Origin: Microbacterium nymphoidis
GTDB taxonomy: Bacteria; Actinomycetota; Actinomycetes; Actinomycetales; Microbacteriaceae
DNA: 64,000 nt
NCBI RefSeq assembly: GCF_021044885.1
Contig: NZ_JAJNOD010000001.1
Coordinates: forward strand, 930,001 to 994,000
Reading direction: 5' to 3'
A model generated the notes under the pieces. It was given only the letters and a program-made list of their open reading frames with translations, did no database searches and was not told where the DNA came from. This document shows positions 50,717 to 59,119 of this stretch, in pieces. The position numbers and the translations under genes are program-made. The stretch's first letter is position 1. Each line of letters begins with the position of its first letter.

Positions 50717-51598
50717 TCAGACGAGACTGCGCTCGGCTGCTTCCACCACGTTGGTCATCAGCAGGGCGACGGTCATCGGACCCACCCCACCGGGGTTGGG
50801 CGAGAGGTAGCCCGCCACATCCTCGACGCCCGGGGCGATGTCGCCGTACACCTTGCTCTTGCCGGTCTCCGGGTCATCCTCCCGCGTGACGCCGACGTCG
50901 AGCACGGCGGCGCCGGGCTTGACGTCTTCCGGCTTCACCAGGTGCTTCACTCCCGCGGCGCCCACGATCACATCGGCCTGACGCAGATAGAACGGCAGGT
51001 CCCGCGTTCCGGTGTGGGTGAGGGTGACGGTGGCGTTGATCGCGCGCCGCGTGAGCAGCAGCCCGATCGAGCGTCCGATCGTCACGCCGCGCCCCACGAC
51101 CACCACGTGCTTGCCGGTGAGGTCGTAGTCGTTGCGCAGCAGCAGCTCGATGACGGCCCGCGGCGTGCACGGCAGCGGCGTCTCGATGGGAGCGTTGACG
51201 TTCAGCACCAACCGGCCGAGGTTCGTGGGGTGCAGGCCGTCGGCGTCCTTCGCGGGGTCGATGCGCTCGAGGATCGCGTCGGTGTCGATGTGCTTCGGCA
51301 GCGGCAGCTGGACGATGTAGCCGTGGCAGGACGGGTCCGCGTTGAGGCGGTCGATGACCTCCTCGACGTCGGCCTGCGTGGCATCGCCCGGCAGCTCCAC
51401 CTGAATGGAGTTCATGCCGATCGCCTCGGACTGGCGGTGCTTCATGCCCACGTACAGCTGCGATGCGGGGTCCGCTCCCACCAGCACGGTGGCGATACCC
51501 GGCGTGACGCCCTGAGCCTTGAGCGCGGCGACGCGTTCGGTCAGCTCGTCCTTGATCGCCTGAGCGGTGGCCTTGCCGTCGAGGACGACAGCGGTCAC
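50717..51598 (-). CDS. folD: Methylenetetrahydrofolate dehydrogenase/cyclohydrolase
   Basis: This 293-aa bifunctional cytosolic enzyme interconverts 5,10-methylene-, methenyl- and 10-formyl-tetrahydrofolate. Conserved elements are [40 protein letters not shown] and [17 protein letters not shown] (the dinucleotide site), ending in [16 protein letters not shown]. The GTG start at 51598 overlaps the glyA stop (GTGA), so it is coupled to glyA. A much longer upstream extension of the frame into glyA is a shadow. Confidence 0.95.
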   Translation of the reverse strand: MTAVVLDGKATAQAIKDELTERVAALKAQGVTPGIATVLVGADPASQLYVGMKHRQSEAIGMNSIQVELPGDATQADVEEVIDRLNADPSCHGYIVQLPLPKHIDTDAILERIDPAKDADGLHPTNLGRLVLNVNAPIETPLPCTPRAVIELLLRNDYDLTGKHVVVVGRGVTIGRSIGLLLTRRAINATVTLTHTGTRDLPFYLRQADVIVGAAGVKHLVKPEDVKPGAAVLDVGVTREDDPETGKSKVYGDIAPGVEDVAGYLSPNPGGVGPMTVALLMTNVVEAAERSLV

Positions 51599-52869
51599 TG
51601 TGCCAGCCCCGGGTACAGCGGGAACTTGTCCGCCAGCACCTGGACGCGTGCCTTCAGCGCCTCCACGTCGGCGCCGGGCAGCAGCGCGAGCGCGATGATG
51701 TCGGCGACCTCGGCGAAGTCGGCGTCGTCGAAGCCGCGCGTCGCGAGGGCGGGGGTGCCGATGCGCAGACCCGAGGTGACCATCGGCGGGCGCGGGTCGT
51801 TCGGGACGGCGTTGCGGTTCACCGTGATGTGGATCTCGTGGAGGAGGTCTTCTGCCTGCTTGCCGTCGATCTCGGCGTCGCGCAGGTCCACGAGCACCAG
51901 GTGCACGTCGGTGCCGCCCGAGCGCACGGCGATGCCGGCGTTCTTCACGTCGTCCTGCAGGAGACGATCGGCGATGAGCTTGGCGCCGCGCAGCGTGCGC
52001 TCCTGACGGTCCTTGAACTCCGGTGTGGCCGCGAGCTTGAACGCGGTGGCCTTGGCCGCGATCACGTGCATGAGGGGGCCGCCCTGCTGGCCCGGGAAGA
52101 CGGCCGAGTTGATCTTCTTCGCGATGTCGGCGTCGTTGGTGAGGATGAAACCGGAGCGGGGGCCGCCGATGGTCTTGTGCACCGTGGAGGAGACCACGTG
52201 GGCATGCGGCACCGGGTTGGGGTGCACACCCGCGGCGACGAGACCGGCGAAGTGCGCCATGTCCACCCACAGGTAGGCGCCGACCTCGTCGGCGATCTCG
52301 CGGAACTTCGCGAAGTCGAGCTGGCGCGGGTAGGCCGACCACCCGGCGATGATGACCTTCGGCTTGTGCTCGATGGCCAGGCGGCGCACCTCGTCCATGT
52401 CGACGAGGGAGGTCTCCGGGTTCACGCCGTACGCGACGATGTCGAAGAGCCGGCCGGAGAAGTTGATCTTCATGCCGTGCGTGAGGTGGCCACCCTGATC
52501 GAGGGACAGGCCGAGGATGGTGTCGCCCGGACGCGCGATCGCGTGCAGGACGGCTGCGTTCGCCGTGGCGCCCGAGTGCGGCTGGACGTTGGCGAACTCG
52601 GCGCCGAACAGGCTCTTGGCACGCGCGATCGCCAGCTCCTCGGCGACGTCGACCTCCTCACAACCACCGTAGTAGCGCTTGCCCGGGTAACCCTCGGCGT
52701 ACTTGTTGGTGAGCACGGAGCCCTGCGACTGCAGCACGGACACCGGCACGATGTTCTCGGATGCGATCATCTCGAGGTAGTCGCGCTGACGGGTCAGCTC
52801 GCGCTCGAGGACCTCGGCGATCTCAGGATCGACCTCGGCGAGCGGGGCGTTGAAATAGGAATCGGTCAT
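51595..52869 (-). CDS. glyA: Serine hydroxymethyltransferase
   Basis: This 424-aa PLP enzyme converts serine and tetrahydrofolate to glycine and methylene-tetrahydrofolate. The PLP lysine is K232 in [14 protein letters not shown], and [11 protein letters not shown] and the [14 protein letters not shown] segment are diagnostic. ATG 52869 has GGAGG 8 nt upstream. It is coupled to folD downstream, which uses its product. A ZTP riboswitch precedes it, so expression should rise when one-carbon folates run short and ZTP builds up. Confidence 0.96.
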   Translation of the reverse strand: MTDSYFNAPLAEVDPEIAEVLERELTRQRDYLEMIASENIVPVSVLQSQGSVLTNKYAEGYPGKRYYGGCEEVDVAEELAIARAKSLFGAEFANVQPHSGATANAAVLHAIARPGDTILGLSLDQGGHLTHGMKINFSGRLFDIVAYGVNPETSLVDMDEVRRLAIEHKPKVIIAGWSAYPRQLDFAKFREIADEVGAYLWVDMAHFAGLVAAGVHPNPVPHAHVVSSTVHKTIGGPRSGFILTNDADIAKKINSAVFPGQQGGPLMHVIAAKATAFKLAATPEFKDRQERTLRGAKLIADRLLQDDVKNAGIAVRSGGTDVHLVLVDLRDAEIDGKQAEDLLHEIHITVNRNAVPNDPRPPMVTSGLRIGTPALATRGFDDADFAEVADIIALALLPGADVEALKARVQVLADKFPLYPGLAQ

Positions 52870-52902
52870 GGCGGATGCCTCCACGAGGGTGTTCTGCGTG
52901 TT

Positions 52903-52984
52903 TCCGAATCGACCCAGGCGCGCGGTCGAAGATGTGAATCGCTTCCCGGTGGTGACCCACCTTGTACGCCAGTCGCGACACCAG
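52903..52984 (-). promoter_or_regulatory. ZTP riboswitch (pfl motif) controlling glyA-folD
   Basis: Read on the minus strand the leader contains GCGACTGGCG, GGTGGG, CCACCGGGAAGCG and then GCGCCTGGGTC in the order and spacing of the pfl/ZTP aptamer. The known class senses ZTP/AICAR phosphates and commonly controls glyA and folD. A -10 TACACT (plus 52987-52992) lies just upstream, and the ribosome binding site GGAGG (plus 52878-52882) is about 20 nt downstream. No terminator U-tract is seen, so translational control is more likely. Confidence 0.85.
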
Positions 52985-53111
52985 CGAGTGTAGCGGAAGC
53001 GGTGAGGCGCGCGCCGCTTCCGGAGGGCGGGACGAAACCTGCGCGCCGCGACCGATCTGACGGATACGCTGCGAATTCGTGAGCTCGTCGTGGCTTCCGC
53101 CTGTCGCGTTT

Positions 53112-53126
53112 GTTAGGTTTCCTTAC
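53112..53126 (+). promoter_or_regulatory. Imperfect dyad directly before the GH20 start
   Basis: GTTAGG-TTT-CCTTAC touches the ATG at 53127. TAGGTT (53114-53119) fits a -10 for a leaderless transcript, so the dyad would overlap the promoter. A DasR site was looked for and not found. Confidence 0.35.
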
Positions 53127-54659
53127 ATGTCGATCGGCGTCGCTCCACTCCCCCTCATCCCCTTCCCGGTCTCCGTCGCAGACGCACCCCCGGTGCGCCT
53201 CACCGAGGCCACGCGCATCGTGACGGGCGAGGTGACGCGCGGTGAGGCCTTCCTCCTTGCCGCAGCGATCGCCGAACGCACCGGATTGGACATGGAGCTC
53301 GTCATCGGCGTCTCCCCCGAACCGGGTGACATCGTGCTGGCGCTCGGCCCGGGTGGATCGGACGAGGGGTACACGCTGCGCACCGGCGACGGCGTCCTCA
53401 TCCAGGCCGAGACCCCGCGCGGCGCATACTGGGCGAGCCAGACGCTGCGCCAGCTCCTCGCGCGGGACGCCGAGGGCTGGTTCGTGCGAGGGGCAGACAT
53501 CACCGACCGCCCGCGCTTCGCCTACCGCGGCGTGATGCTGGACGTCGCCCGCCATTTCTTCTCCGTGGCCGAGGTCTGCCGTTTCATCGACGGCGTCAGC
53601 GCGTACAAGATCAACGTGCTGCACCTGCATCTCACCGATGACCAGGGGTGGCGAATCGAGCTGGAGGGCTGGCCGAAACTCACCGAGCTGGGCGGTCGCA
53701 CCGCGGCGCTCGGTGACGAGGGCGGCTTCTACACGGCCGAAGACTACGCCGAGATCATCGCGTACGCGGCTGCGCGCCACATGACCGTGGTGCCTGAGAT
53801 CGACACCCCCGGCCATACGCACGCGATCACGGTGGCGTACCCGGAGTTCACCGAGCAGCCGGTGATGAACGATCACCTCGAGTCCGATGCCGCGCGGCTG
53901 AACCAGGCCCTCCCCGTCTTCGGTGAGCCCTACGTCGGCTGGGGTGTCGGGTTCTCGTCGGTGAAGGTGGGCGATGCCGCTACCGACGCCTTCATCGCGG
54001 ATGTCTTCACGCAGGTGGCCGCCATGACACCGGGGCCCTGGGTGCACCTCGGCGGAGATGAGTGCCTGGGCACCGATCCCGCCGACTTCGCCGCCTTCGT
54101 GGCGACCGCGAGCGCGGCGATCGCTGCCACCGGCAAGACTCCGGTCGCCTGGCACGAGGCGGGCCGCTCCGGCGCGCTGGCTGCGGGAACCGTGGGCCAG
54201 TACTGGGGATTCCGCACCCCGCAGGCGGGCGTCGCCGATGCCGCGCGCACCTTCGTGGACGGCGGCGGATCACTCATCATCTCGCCCGCGGACGTCGCGT
54301 ACCTCGACATGAAGTACGACGCGTCCACGGAGCTCGGTCTGGCGTGGGCGGACGGACCCACGAGCGTGGAGGAATCCTACGCGTGGGACCCCGCCGACAT
54401 CGTCCCCGGCGTCGATGAGGCGCAGATCCTCGGAGTCGAGGCACCGCTGTGGACCGAGAGCGTGCGCACGCCCGCCGACATCGACTTCCTCACCTACCCG
54501 CGTCTGCCGGGCCTCGCCGAGATCGCCTGGAGCGCGCGAGACGGGGCAGAGCGCAACTGGGCTTCGCTGCGCGAGCGCGTCGCACAGCACGCGCCGGCGT
54601 GGCAGGCTGACGGAATCGGCTACTACCGCAGCCCCGAGATCGCCTGGCCGCAGGCGTGA
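53127..54659 (+). CDS. Beta-N-acetylhexosaminidase, GH20
   Basis: A 510-aa glycoside hydrolase that removes terminal GlcNAc from chitobiose or wall fragments. The catalytic pair is D311-E312 in HLGGDECLG. The barrel also shows RGVMLDVARHFFSV, HLHLTDDQGWRIEL and VVPEIDTPGHTHA. There is no signal peptide with the start at ATG 53127 (MSIGVAPL), so it acts in the cytoplasm on imported oligosaccharides. A GTG at 53079 in frame lacks a ribosome binding site. nagA follows 26 nt downstream, so the products enter the same pathway. Confidence 0.95.
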   Translation: MSIGVAPLPLIPFPVSVADAPPVRLTEATRIVTGEVTRGEAFLLAAAIAERTGLDMELVIGVSPEPGDIVLALGPGGSDEGYTLRTGDGVLIQAETPRGAYWASQTLRQLLARDAEGWFVRGADITDRPRFAYRGVMLDVARHFFSVAEVCRFIDGVSAYKINVLHLHLTDDQGWRIELEGWPKLTELGGRTAALGDEGGFYTAEDYAEIIAYAAARHMTVVPEIDTPGHTHAITVAYPEFTEQPVMNDHLESDAARLNQALPVFGEPYVGWGVGFSSVKVGDAATDAFIADVFTQVAAMTPGPWVHLGGDECLGTDPADFAAFVATASAAIAATGKTPVAWHEAGRSGALAAGTVGQYWGFRTPQAGVADAARTFVDGGGSLIISPADVAYLDMKYDASTELGLAWADGPTSVEESYAWDPADIVPGVDEAQILGVEAPLWTESVRTPADIDFLTYPRLPGLAEIAWSARDGAERNWASLRERVAQHAPAWQADGIGYYRSPEIAWPQA

Positions 54660-54685
54660 CCGCCCGGCCTCTGACAGGAGCATCC

Positions 54686-55843
54686 ATGCGCACCCTCATC
54701 CATTCGGTCGACATCATCGAGTCGGGCCAGCGCCTGCCGGGAGCATGGGCTCTGCTCGACGACGACGGGGTACTCGCGACCGGCCAGACGACGCCCTGGC
54801 AGGATGTCGCGGCCGAGGCGGATGTGGTGATCGACGCGGTCGAAGTGGCGGGTGAGGGCGCGATCCTCACGCCGGGATTCATCGACGTGCACGGGCACGG
54901 CGGCGCCGGCTTCGCCTACGACGACGGGGTCGACGCTATCCGCGCCGCCCGGGACGTGCACCGCAGCCACGGCACGACGCGCGCGGTCATCTCGCTGGTG
55001 ACCGCGCCGATCGACCAGCTGGCGGCCAACGTCGCCCTGATCGCCGGGCTCACCCGCACCGACCGCGACATCCTCGGATCGCATCTGGAGGGCCCGTTCC
55101 TGGATCCCGGTCACAAGGGGGCGCACGATCCCGAGCTGCTGCGCGCTCCTGAGGTGGGCCTCGTGCAGCGCCTGCTCGATGCCGGTGAGGGGACCGTCCG
55201 GCAGATCACGCTCGCCCCCGAGCTCACCGGCGGCCTCGATGCCGTGCGCGCCGTGGTCGCCTCCGGTGCCATCGCGGCCGTGGGACACACCGACGCGGAC
55301 GCCGAGATCACGGGCGAGGCGTTCGACGCGGGTGCGACGCTGATCACCCATGCGTTCAATGCGATGCCCGGCATCCACCACCGAAAGCCCGGCCCGGTGG
55401 TCGCCGCCGCGTCCGATCCGCGCGTGCGACTGGAGATCATCGCCGACGGCACCCACGTGGATCTTGATCTCATCCGGATGATGTTCGCCTCCGCTCCGGG
55501 GCGCATGGTGCTGGTCACCGACGCGATGGCTGCAGCCGGCGTCGGTGACGGCGACTACATCCTGGGGGCTCTGGCGGTGGAGGTGCGAAACGGCGTCGCC
55601 CGTCTTGCGGAGGGCGGATCGATCGCCGGATCGACGCTCACGCAGGACGCCGCGCTGCGCAATGTGGTGCAGGCGGGCGTTCCGCTGGAGCAGGCCGTGG
55701 ACGCCCTCACCCGCACTCCCGCCGAGCTGATCGGCCGCGGCGAGGATCTGGGACGGCTGCGTCAGGGGTACGCCGCCGACGCCGTGCTGCTGGATCGTGA
55801 TCTGCACGTGCGCGCCGTGTGGGCGGACGGCGCCCGCGTCTGA
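54686..55843 (+). CDS. nagA: N-acetylglucosamine-6-phosphate deacetylase
   Basis: This 385-aa amidohydrolase removes acetate from GlcNAc-6-phosphate to give glucosamine-6-phosphate. The metal motif is FIDVHGHGG, the metal glutamate is in GSHLEGPFLD, the substrate histidines are in AVGHTDAD and THAFNAM, and the catalytic aspartate is in VLVTDAMAA. ATG 54686 has AGGAG upstream; a GTG at 54656 overlapping the GH20 stop is an alternative. Its product feeds NagB, encoded at 61.0 kb. Confidence 0.95.
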   Translation: MRTLIHSVDIIESGQRLPGAWALLDDDGVLATGQTTPWQDVAAEADVVIDAVEVAGEGAILTPGFIDVHGHGGAGFAYDDGVDAIRAARDVHRSHGTTRAVISLVTAPIDQLAANVALIAGLTRTDRDILGSHLEGPFLDPGHKGAHDPELLRAPEVGLVQRLLDAGEGTVRQITLAPELTGGLDAVRAVVASGAIAAVGHTDADAEITGEAFDAGATLITHAFNAMPGIHHRKPGPVVAAASDPRVRLEIIADGTHVDLDLIRMMFASAPGRMVLVTDAMAAAGVGDGDYILGALAVEVRNGVARLAEGGSIAGSTLTQDAALRNVVQAGVPLEQAVDALTRTPAELIGRGEDLGRLRQGYAADAVLLDRDLHVRAVWADGARV

Positions 55844-56192
55844 GGTCACACGGACCGGAGAGGAAAGGGGCGGCCGTCGGATCGACGTGCCGCCCCTCTT
55901 GTCCGACGGGAGCGGGCGCTCGCTGGGGACGAATAATTGCCTCGGCTCCCCCTGCCGAACTGCGGCCGCTGGGGACGATGCCGCACAGCTCAGGGTACCA
56001 AACGGACCTGGCTTTTTCTCAGTAACTTGGCGACATCTGGGTGTGCCGAATGCACATCCACAGGCGCCGTCCGGCGATCGCCCAGATATCCACAGTGCGC
56101 CTCCCGCAGACTGGACGCGCCGTCGATTTCACGCGAGAATATCCCAATGGCCGTGTGGTAGCCGGCCTATTTCGCCCCGAACGAAAGCCACC
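55844..56192. other. Gene-free gap upstream of the sigma-factor fusion
   Basis: Apart from the nagA terminator no gene is seen in these 349 nt. The right half (56000-56190) is noticeably richer in A and T than its surroundings and should hold the promoter of the sigma-factor gene. A near-perfect stem TGGGTGTGC/GCACATCCA lies at 56038-56060. Confidence 0.5.
55866..55897. terminator. Terminator of the GH20-nagA operon
   Basis: AGGGGCGGC (55866-55874) pairs with GCCGCCCCT (55889-55897), a 9-bp GC stem followed by CTTGTCC, 22 nt after the nagA stop. Confidence 0.75.
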
Positions 56193-58412
56193 GTGCACCC
56201 TGAAGATTCTGTGACGCCCGACGTCGTACCCGATACGACGCTGGTCGAGCGCACCCGCCAGGGGGACACGGAAGCCTACGGCGAACTGTGGCAGCGCCAC
56301 TACTCGGCAGGCATGCACGTCGCCCGTTCGATCACCACGAAGATCGACGCCGACGATCTCGTGCAGGAGGCGTACACCCGCATCTTCCAGGCGATCCGCC
56401 GCGGCGGCGGACCCACGGGGGCGTTTCGCGCCTACCTGTTCTCCAGCATCCGCAACGCCGCTGCCAGCTGGGGACGCGCCAAGAACGACTCCCCGATCGA
56501 AGACCTGGACGCTGTCGCCGATCCGCACACCACGGATCAGGCCGCCGAGGAGGCGCTGGATCGCGGGTTGACGCATCGTGCTTTCCGCAGCCTGCCCACC
56601 CGGTGGCAGGAGGTGCTCTGGTACACCGAGATCGAGCAGATGAAGCCCGCGGCAGTCGCTCCGCTGCTCGGGATGAAGCCCATGGCGGTCGCCCAGCTCG
56701 CAGCGCGCGCCCGTGAGGGTCTCCGCGAGGCGTGGATCACGGCACACCTCGCCAGTCTTGACGACGGTTCCCCCTGTCAGTGGGTCATCGAACGCCTCGG
56801 CACCTACGCGCGCGGGACGATCAGCAACCGCGACCGAAGCAAGGTGCAGGACCACCTCGCCGGCTGCGCGCGATGCACGATCGTCGCCGAGGAAGCGCAG
56901 AACGTCTCCCACAGACTCGCCTTCGTGCTGCTTCCGCTGACGATCGGCGCCACCGGTGCGACCGCATACCTCGCCACCCTGCAGGGCGGCGGGACGGCCG
57001 TTGCCGCGCTGGCTGCGGGCGCGACGCCAGCGCTGCCCGCCACCATCGCCCCCGCGATGCCGGCGGCCGTGGTGCACGGCGGTGCGGCACATGGCGGTGT
57101 GATCGCGGGCGCGTCCGGCGGGGGTTCCGCGGCCGGAGCCTTCCACCCCGTCCCCGCTGCCGATGTATCGGCTGTCGTGGCGTCGGCGAGCGGCGGATCG
57201 GGCGGCGCCGGTGCGGGAGTCATCCCGATCGGCAGCGCCCCCAGTGCGGGCGGCGCCGGCGGCGCGGCATCCGGGGGCGCCGGAGGCGTGGCGTCGGGTG
57301 GCAGCGGCTCAAGCGGCGGAGCGGGTGCCGGTGGCGGTGCCGGGGCCGCGGGTGGAGCCTCATCCGCCACGGGCATCGCGACCATCGTCGGAATCGCCGC
57401 GGCCGGTGTGCTCATCGCTGGAGCCGCGGTGGCCGGGACGGTGCTCTCGTCTCAGCCCCCCGCCTCGCAGCAGGAGGCCGCGGGCAGCAGCCAGGACGGC
57501 GGCGGGCTGGATGTGAGCGTGGACGACTCGTCCGCCTCCCCCGCCCTCGCCGCGACGTCCTCGCCCACGCCCAGCGATCTGCCCACACTGCCGCCGAGCC
57601 CCACCGCGACGCCCACCACGGCTCCCACGCCCCTCACCTCGCTCACGCCGATCCCGTCCGTGCCGCCGGTTGCCACCGCCGCCCCGGAGCCGACCGCGGA
57701 TCCGGAACCGACCGTGGCCCCCGAACCGACGGTGGACCCGGAACCGACCGTGACTCCCGTACCGCCGTCGCCCACGCCGCCCGCATCGCCGGAGCCGACG
57801 CCGACCCTCACCCCGAGCCCGACACCGACGCTGTCGCCCAGCCCGACGCCCACGTCGTCGCCCAGCCCGACGCCCACGCCGACGCGGACTCCCACCCCGG
57901 AGCCAACAGCCTCGCCGACGCCGTCACCGACTGTGTCACCGACGCCCACTCCGACCGCGACTCCGACCGCGACGCCCACGCCTGGGCCAACCTCGACGGT
58001 TGGGCCCACTCCCGAGCCAACTCCCACGGAGACGATCGAGCCGTCCCCGACACCCACGCTCACACCCGAGCCCACGCCGAGCCCCACGGCCAGCCCTGCT
58101 GACATGCCGGCTCTCCTGTCGTCGATCACAGAGATTGGCCTGGACGAGCTGACGGTCGTGGTGTACTTCGACGGGGGCTTCGGACAGGACATCCGCCCGC
58201 TGATCGATGGAGAGCAGGGAGACGTTACCGGAGTTCTCTGGAACGCGTGCCCGACCGGCACAGAGACGTGGGTGTTCTGCGTGGGGGTCGCTGTCACAAT
58301 TCCCGCGGCGAACATCGATGACACGCAGATCGGTTTCGTCTCGCTGCTCGGGGGAAACATTGTCGGGCGCAGCGAAACGCACACGGCCCGTGAGTGGGAC
58401 GAGCTCTACTGA
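56193..58412 (+). CDS. ECF sigma factor fused to an anti-sigma-like membrane tail
   Basis: A 739-aa protein. Residues about 15-190 are an ECF sigma factor: region 2 (DADDLVQEAYTRIF near residue 53) and region 4 (LPTRWQEVLWYTEIEQ, then PAAVAPLLGMKPMAVAQLAARA). Residues about 218-235 hold a zf-HC2-like HLAGCARC. A hydrophobic segment (about 250-270) is followed by a long Gly/Ala/Ser linker, a second hydrophobic segment (about 390-415), a Pro/Thr-rich repeat stalk (about 455-640) and a terminal domain with two cysteines. Fused sigma/anti-sigma proteins of this kind are known among actinobacterial ECF groups. GTG 56193 (VHPEDSV) is the likeliest start but has only a weak ribosome binding site. 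Confidence 0.82.
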   Translation: MHPEDSVTPDVVPDTTLVERTRQGDTEAYGELWQRHYSAGMHVARSITTKIDADDLVQEAYTRIFQAIRRGGGPTGAFRAYLFSSIRNAAASWGRAKNDSPIEDLDAVADPHTTDQAAEEALDRGLTHRAFRSLPTRWQEVLWYTEIEQMKPAAVAPLLGMKPMAVAQLAARAREGLREAWITAHLASLDDGSPCQWVIERLGTYARGTISNRDRSKVQDHLAGCARCTIVAEEAQNVSHRLAFVLLPLTIGATGATAYLATLQGGGTAVAALAAGATPALPATIAPAMPAAVVHGGAAHGGVIAGASGGGSAAGAFHPVPAADVSAVVASASGGSGGAGAGVIPIGSAPSAGGAGGAASGGAGGVASGGSGSSGGAGAGGGAGAAGGASSATGIATIVGIAAAGVLIAGAAVAGTVLSSQPPASQQEAAGSSQDGGGLDVSVDDSSASPALAATSSPTPSDLPTLPPSPTATPTTAPTPLTSLTPIPSVPPVATAAPEPTADPEPTVAPEPTVDPEPTVTPVPPSPTPPASPEPTPTLTPSPTPTLSPSPTPTSSPSPTPTPTRTPTPEPTASPTPSPTVSPTPTPTATPTATPTPGPTSTVGPTPEPTPTETIEPSPTPTLTPEPTPSPTASPADMPALLSSITEIGLDELTVVVYFDGGFGQDIRPLIDGEQGDVTGVLWNACPTGTETWVFCVGVAVTIPAANIDDTQIGFVSLLGGNIVGRSETHTAREWDELY

Positions 58413-58575
58413 CCTCGTGACCTGAGCGACGGCGGATTCCTTGCACTCCGCTCGCCGGACACCAGTGCCGAGAGTGCGTTCTGGCTGTGGACGACGCACC
58501 CGCTCAGTGTGTAACGAGAAGTCCTTCAGCTCGCTGGCGCCGATCGGCGAGGCGACGGTCAAGCGGCGCGCCCAC

Positions 58576-58651
58576 GCACCGTCTCAGGCGCAGCACCCGC
58601 GCACCGTCTCAGGCGCAGCACCCGCGCCACCATGTCAGGCACAGCACCCGC
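58576..58651 (+). repeat. Three tandem 25-26 bp repeats and a 13-bp hairpin
   Basis: Units 58576-58600, 58601-58625 and 58626-58651 share GCACCGTCTCAGGCGCAGCA; the third differs at several bases. A perfect 13-bp inverted repeat follows (58621-58633 with 58658-58670), partly inside the third unit. The array lies 35 nt before the YrdB-like gene. The 291-nt gap has no gene. Confidence 0.75.
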
Positions 58652-58703
58652 GCGACGATGGTGGCGCGGGAAACCCGGAGTCGCAGCCTCGTAGACTGGA
58701 GTC

Positions 58704-59084
58704 ATGTCCGATTCCCCGCAGCCCGCAGCCGAGCTCGCCCCCGGGACGCGCGCGCCGCTCACCCCGCTGGATCTGATCCGCGTCGTCGTGATCATCGCCA
58801 CGCTCGCGACCTTCGTGCTGTGGGGCGCGCTGATGTGGACGTTCCCGTGGAACCTCATCATCGCCATCGCGGCTCCTGTCGTCGCCCTGCTGGTGTGGGC
58901 ACTGTTCGTCTCGCCGCGCGCCGTCATCCGCGTTCATCCGTTTGTGCGGGTGCTCATCGAGCTGCTGATCTTCGCCGCGGGAACGCTGGCGTGGTGGGAC
59001 ATGGGGCAGTCGATCATCGGCATCGCGTACGCCGTCGTGGCCGTGGCCTCCGGAGTCGTGGCCGGACGCCGCGCGCTGTCCTGA
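58704..59084 (+). CDS. YrdB/DUF2568-like membrane protein
   Basis: A 126-aa integral membrane protein with four TM helices (LIRVVVIIATLATFVLWGAL, LIIAIAAPVVALLVWALFVS, VRVLIELLIFAAGTLAWWD, GIAYAVVAVASGVVAG) and the FVSPRA turn typical of the YrdB (DUF2568) family. The function of the family is unknown. ATG 58704 begins MSDSPQP. It ends 35 nt before the FAD oxidoreductase gene. Confidence 0.78.
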   Translation: MSDSPQPAAELAPGTRAPLTPLDLIRVVVIIATLATFVLWGALMWTFPWNLIIAIAAPVVALLVWALFVSPRAVIRVHPFVRVLIELLIFAAGTLAWWDMGQSIIGIAYAVVAVASGVVAGRRALS

Positions 59085-59119
59085 CGTCTCATGACGCACG
59101 CGGCCGCGGGCGGGCTCGC

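Noticed and set aside
50717..52342. A 541-codon version of folD extending into glyA
   Set aside because: The upstream half is an out-of-frame reading of glyA. The GTG at 51598 gives a normal-length FolD and overlaps the glyA stop.
53100..53126. DtxR/IdeR iron box before the GH20 gene
   Set aside because: GTTAGG-TTT-CCTTAC matches only part of the 19-bp consensus, and the gene has no iron link.
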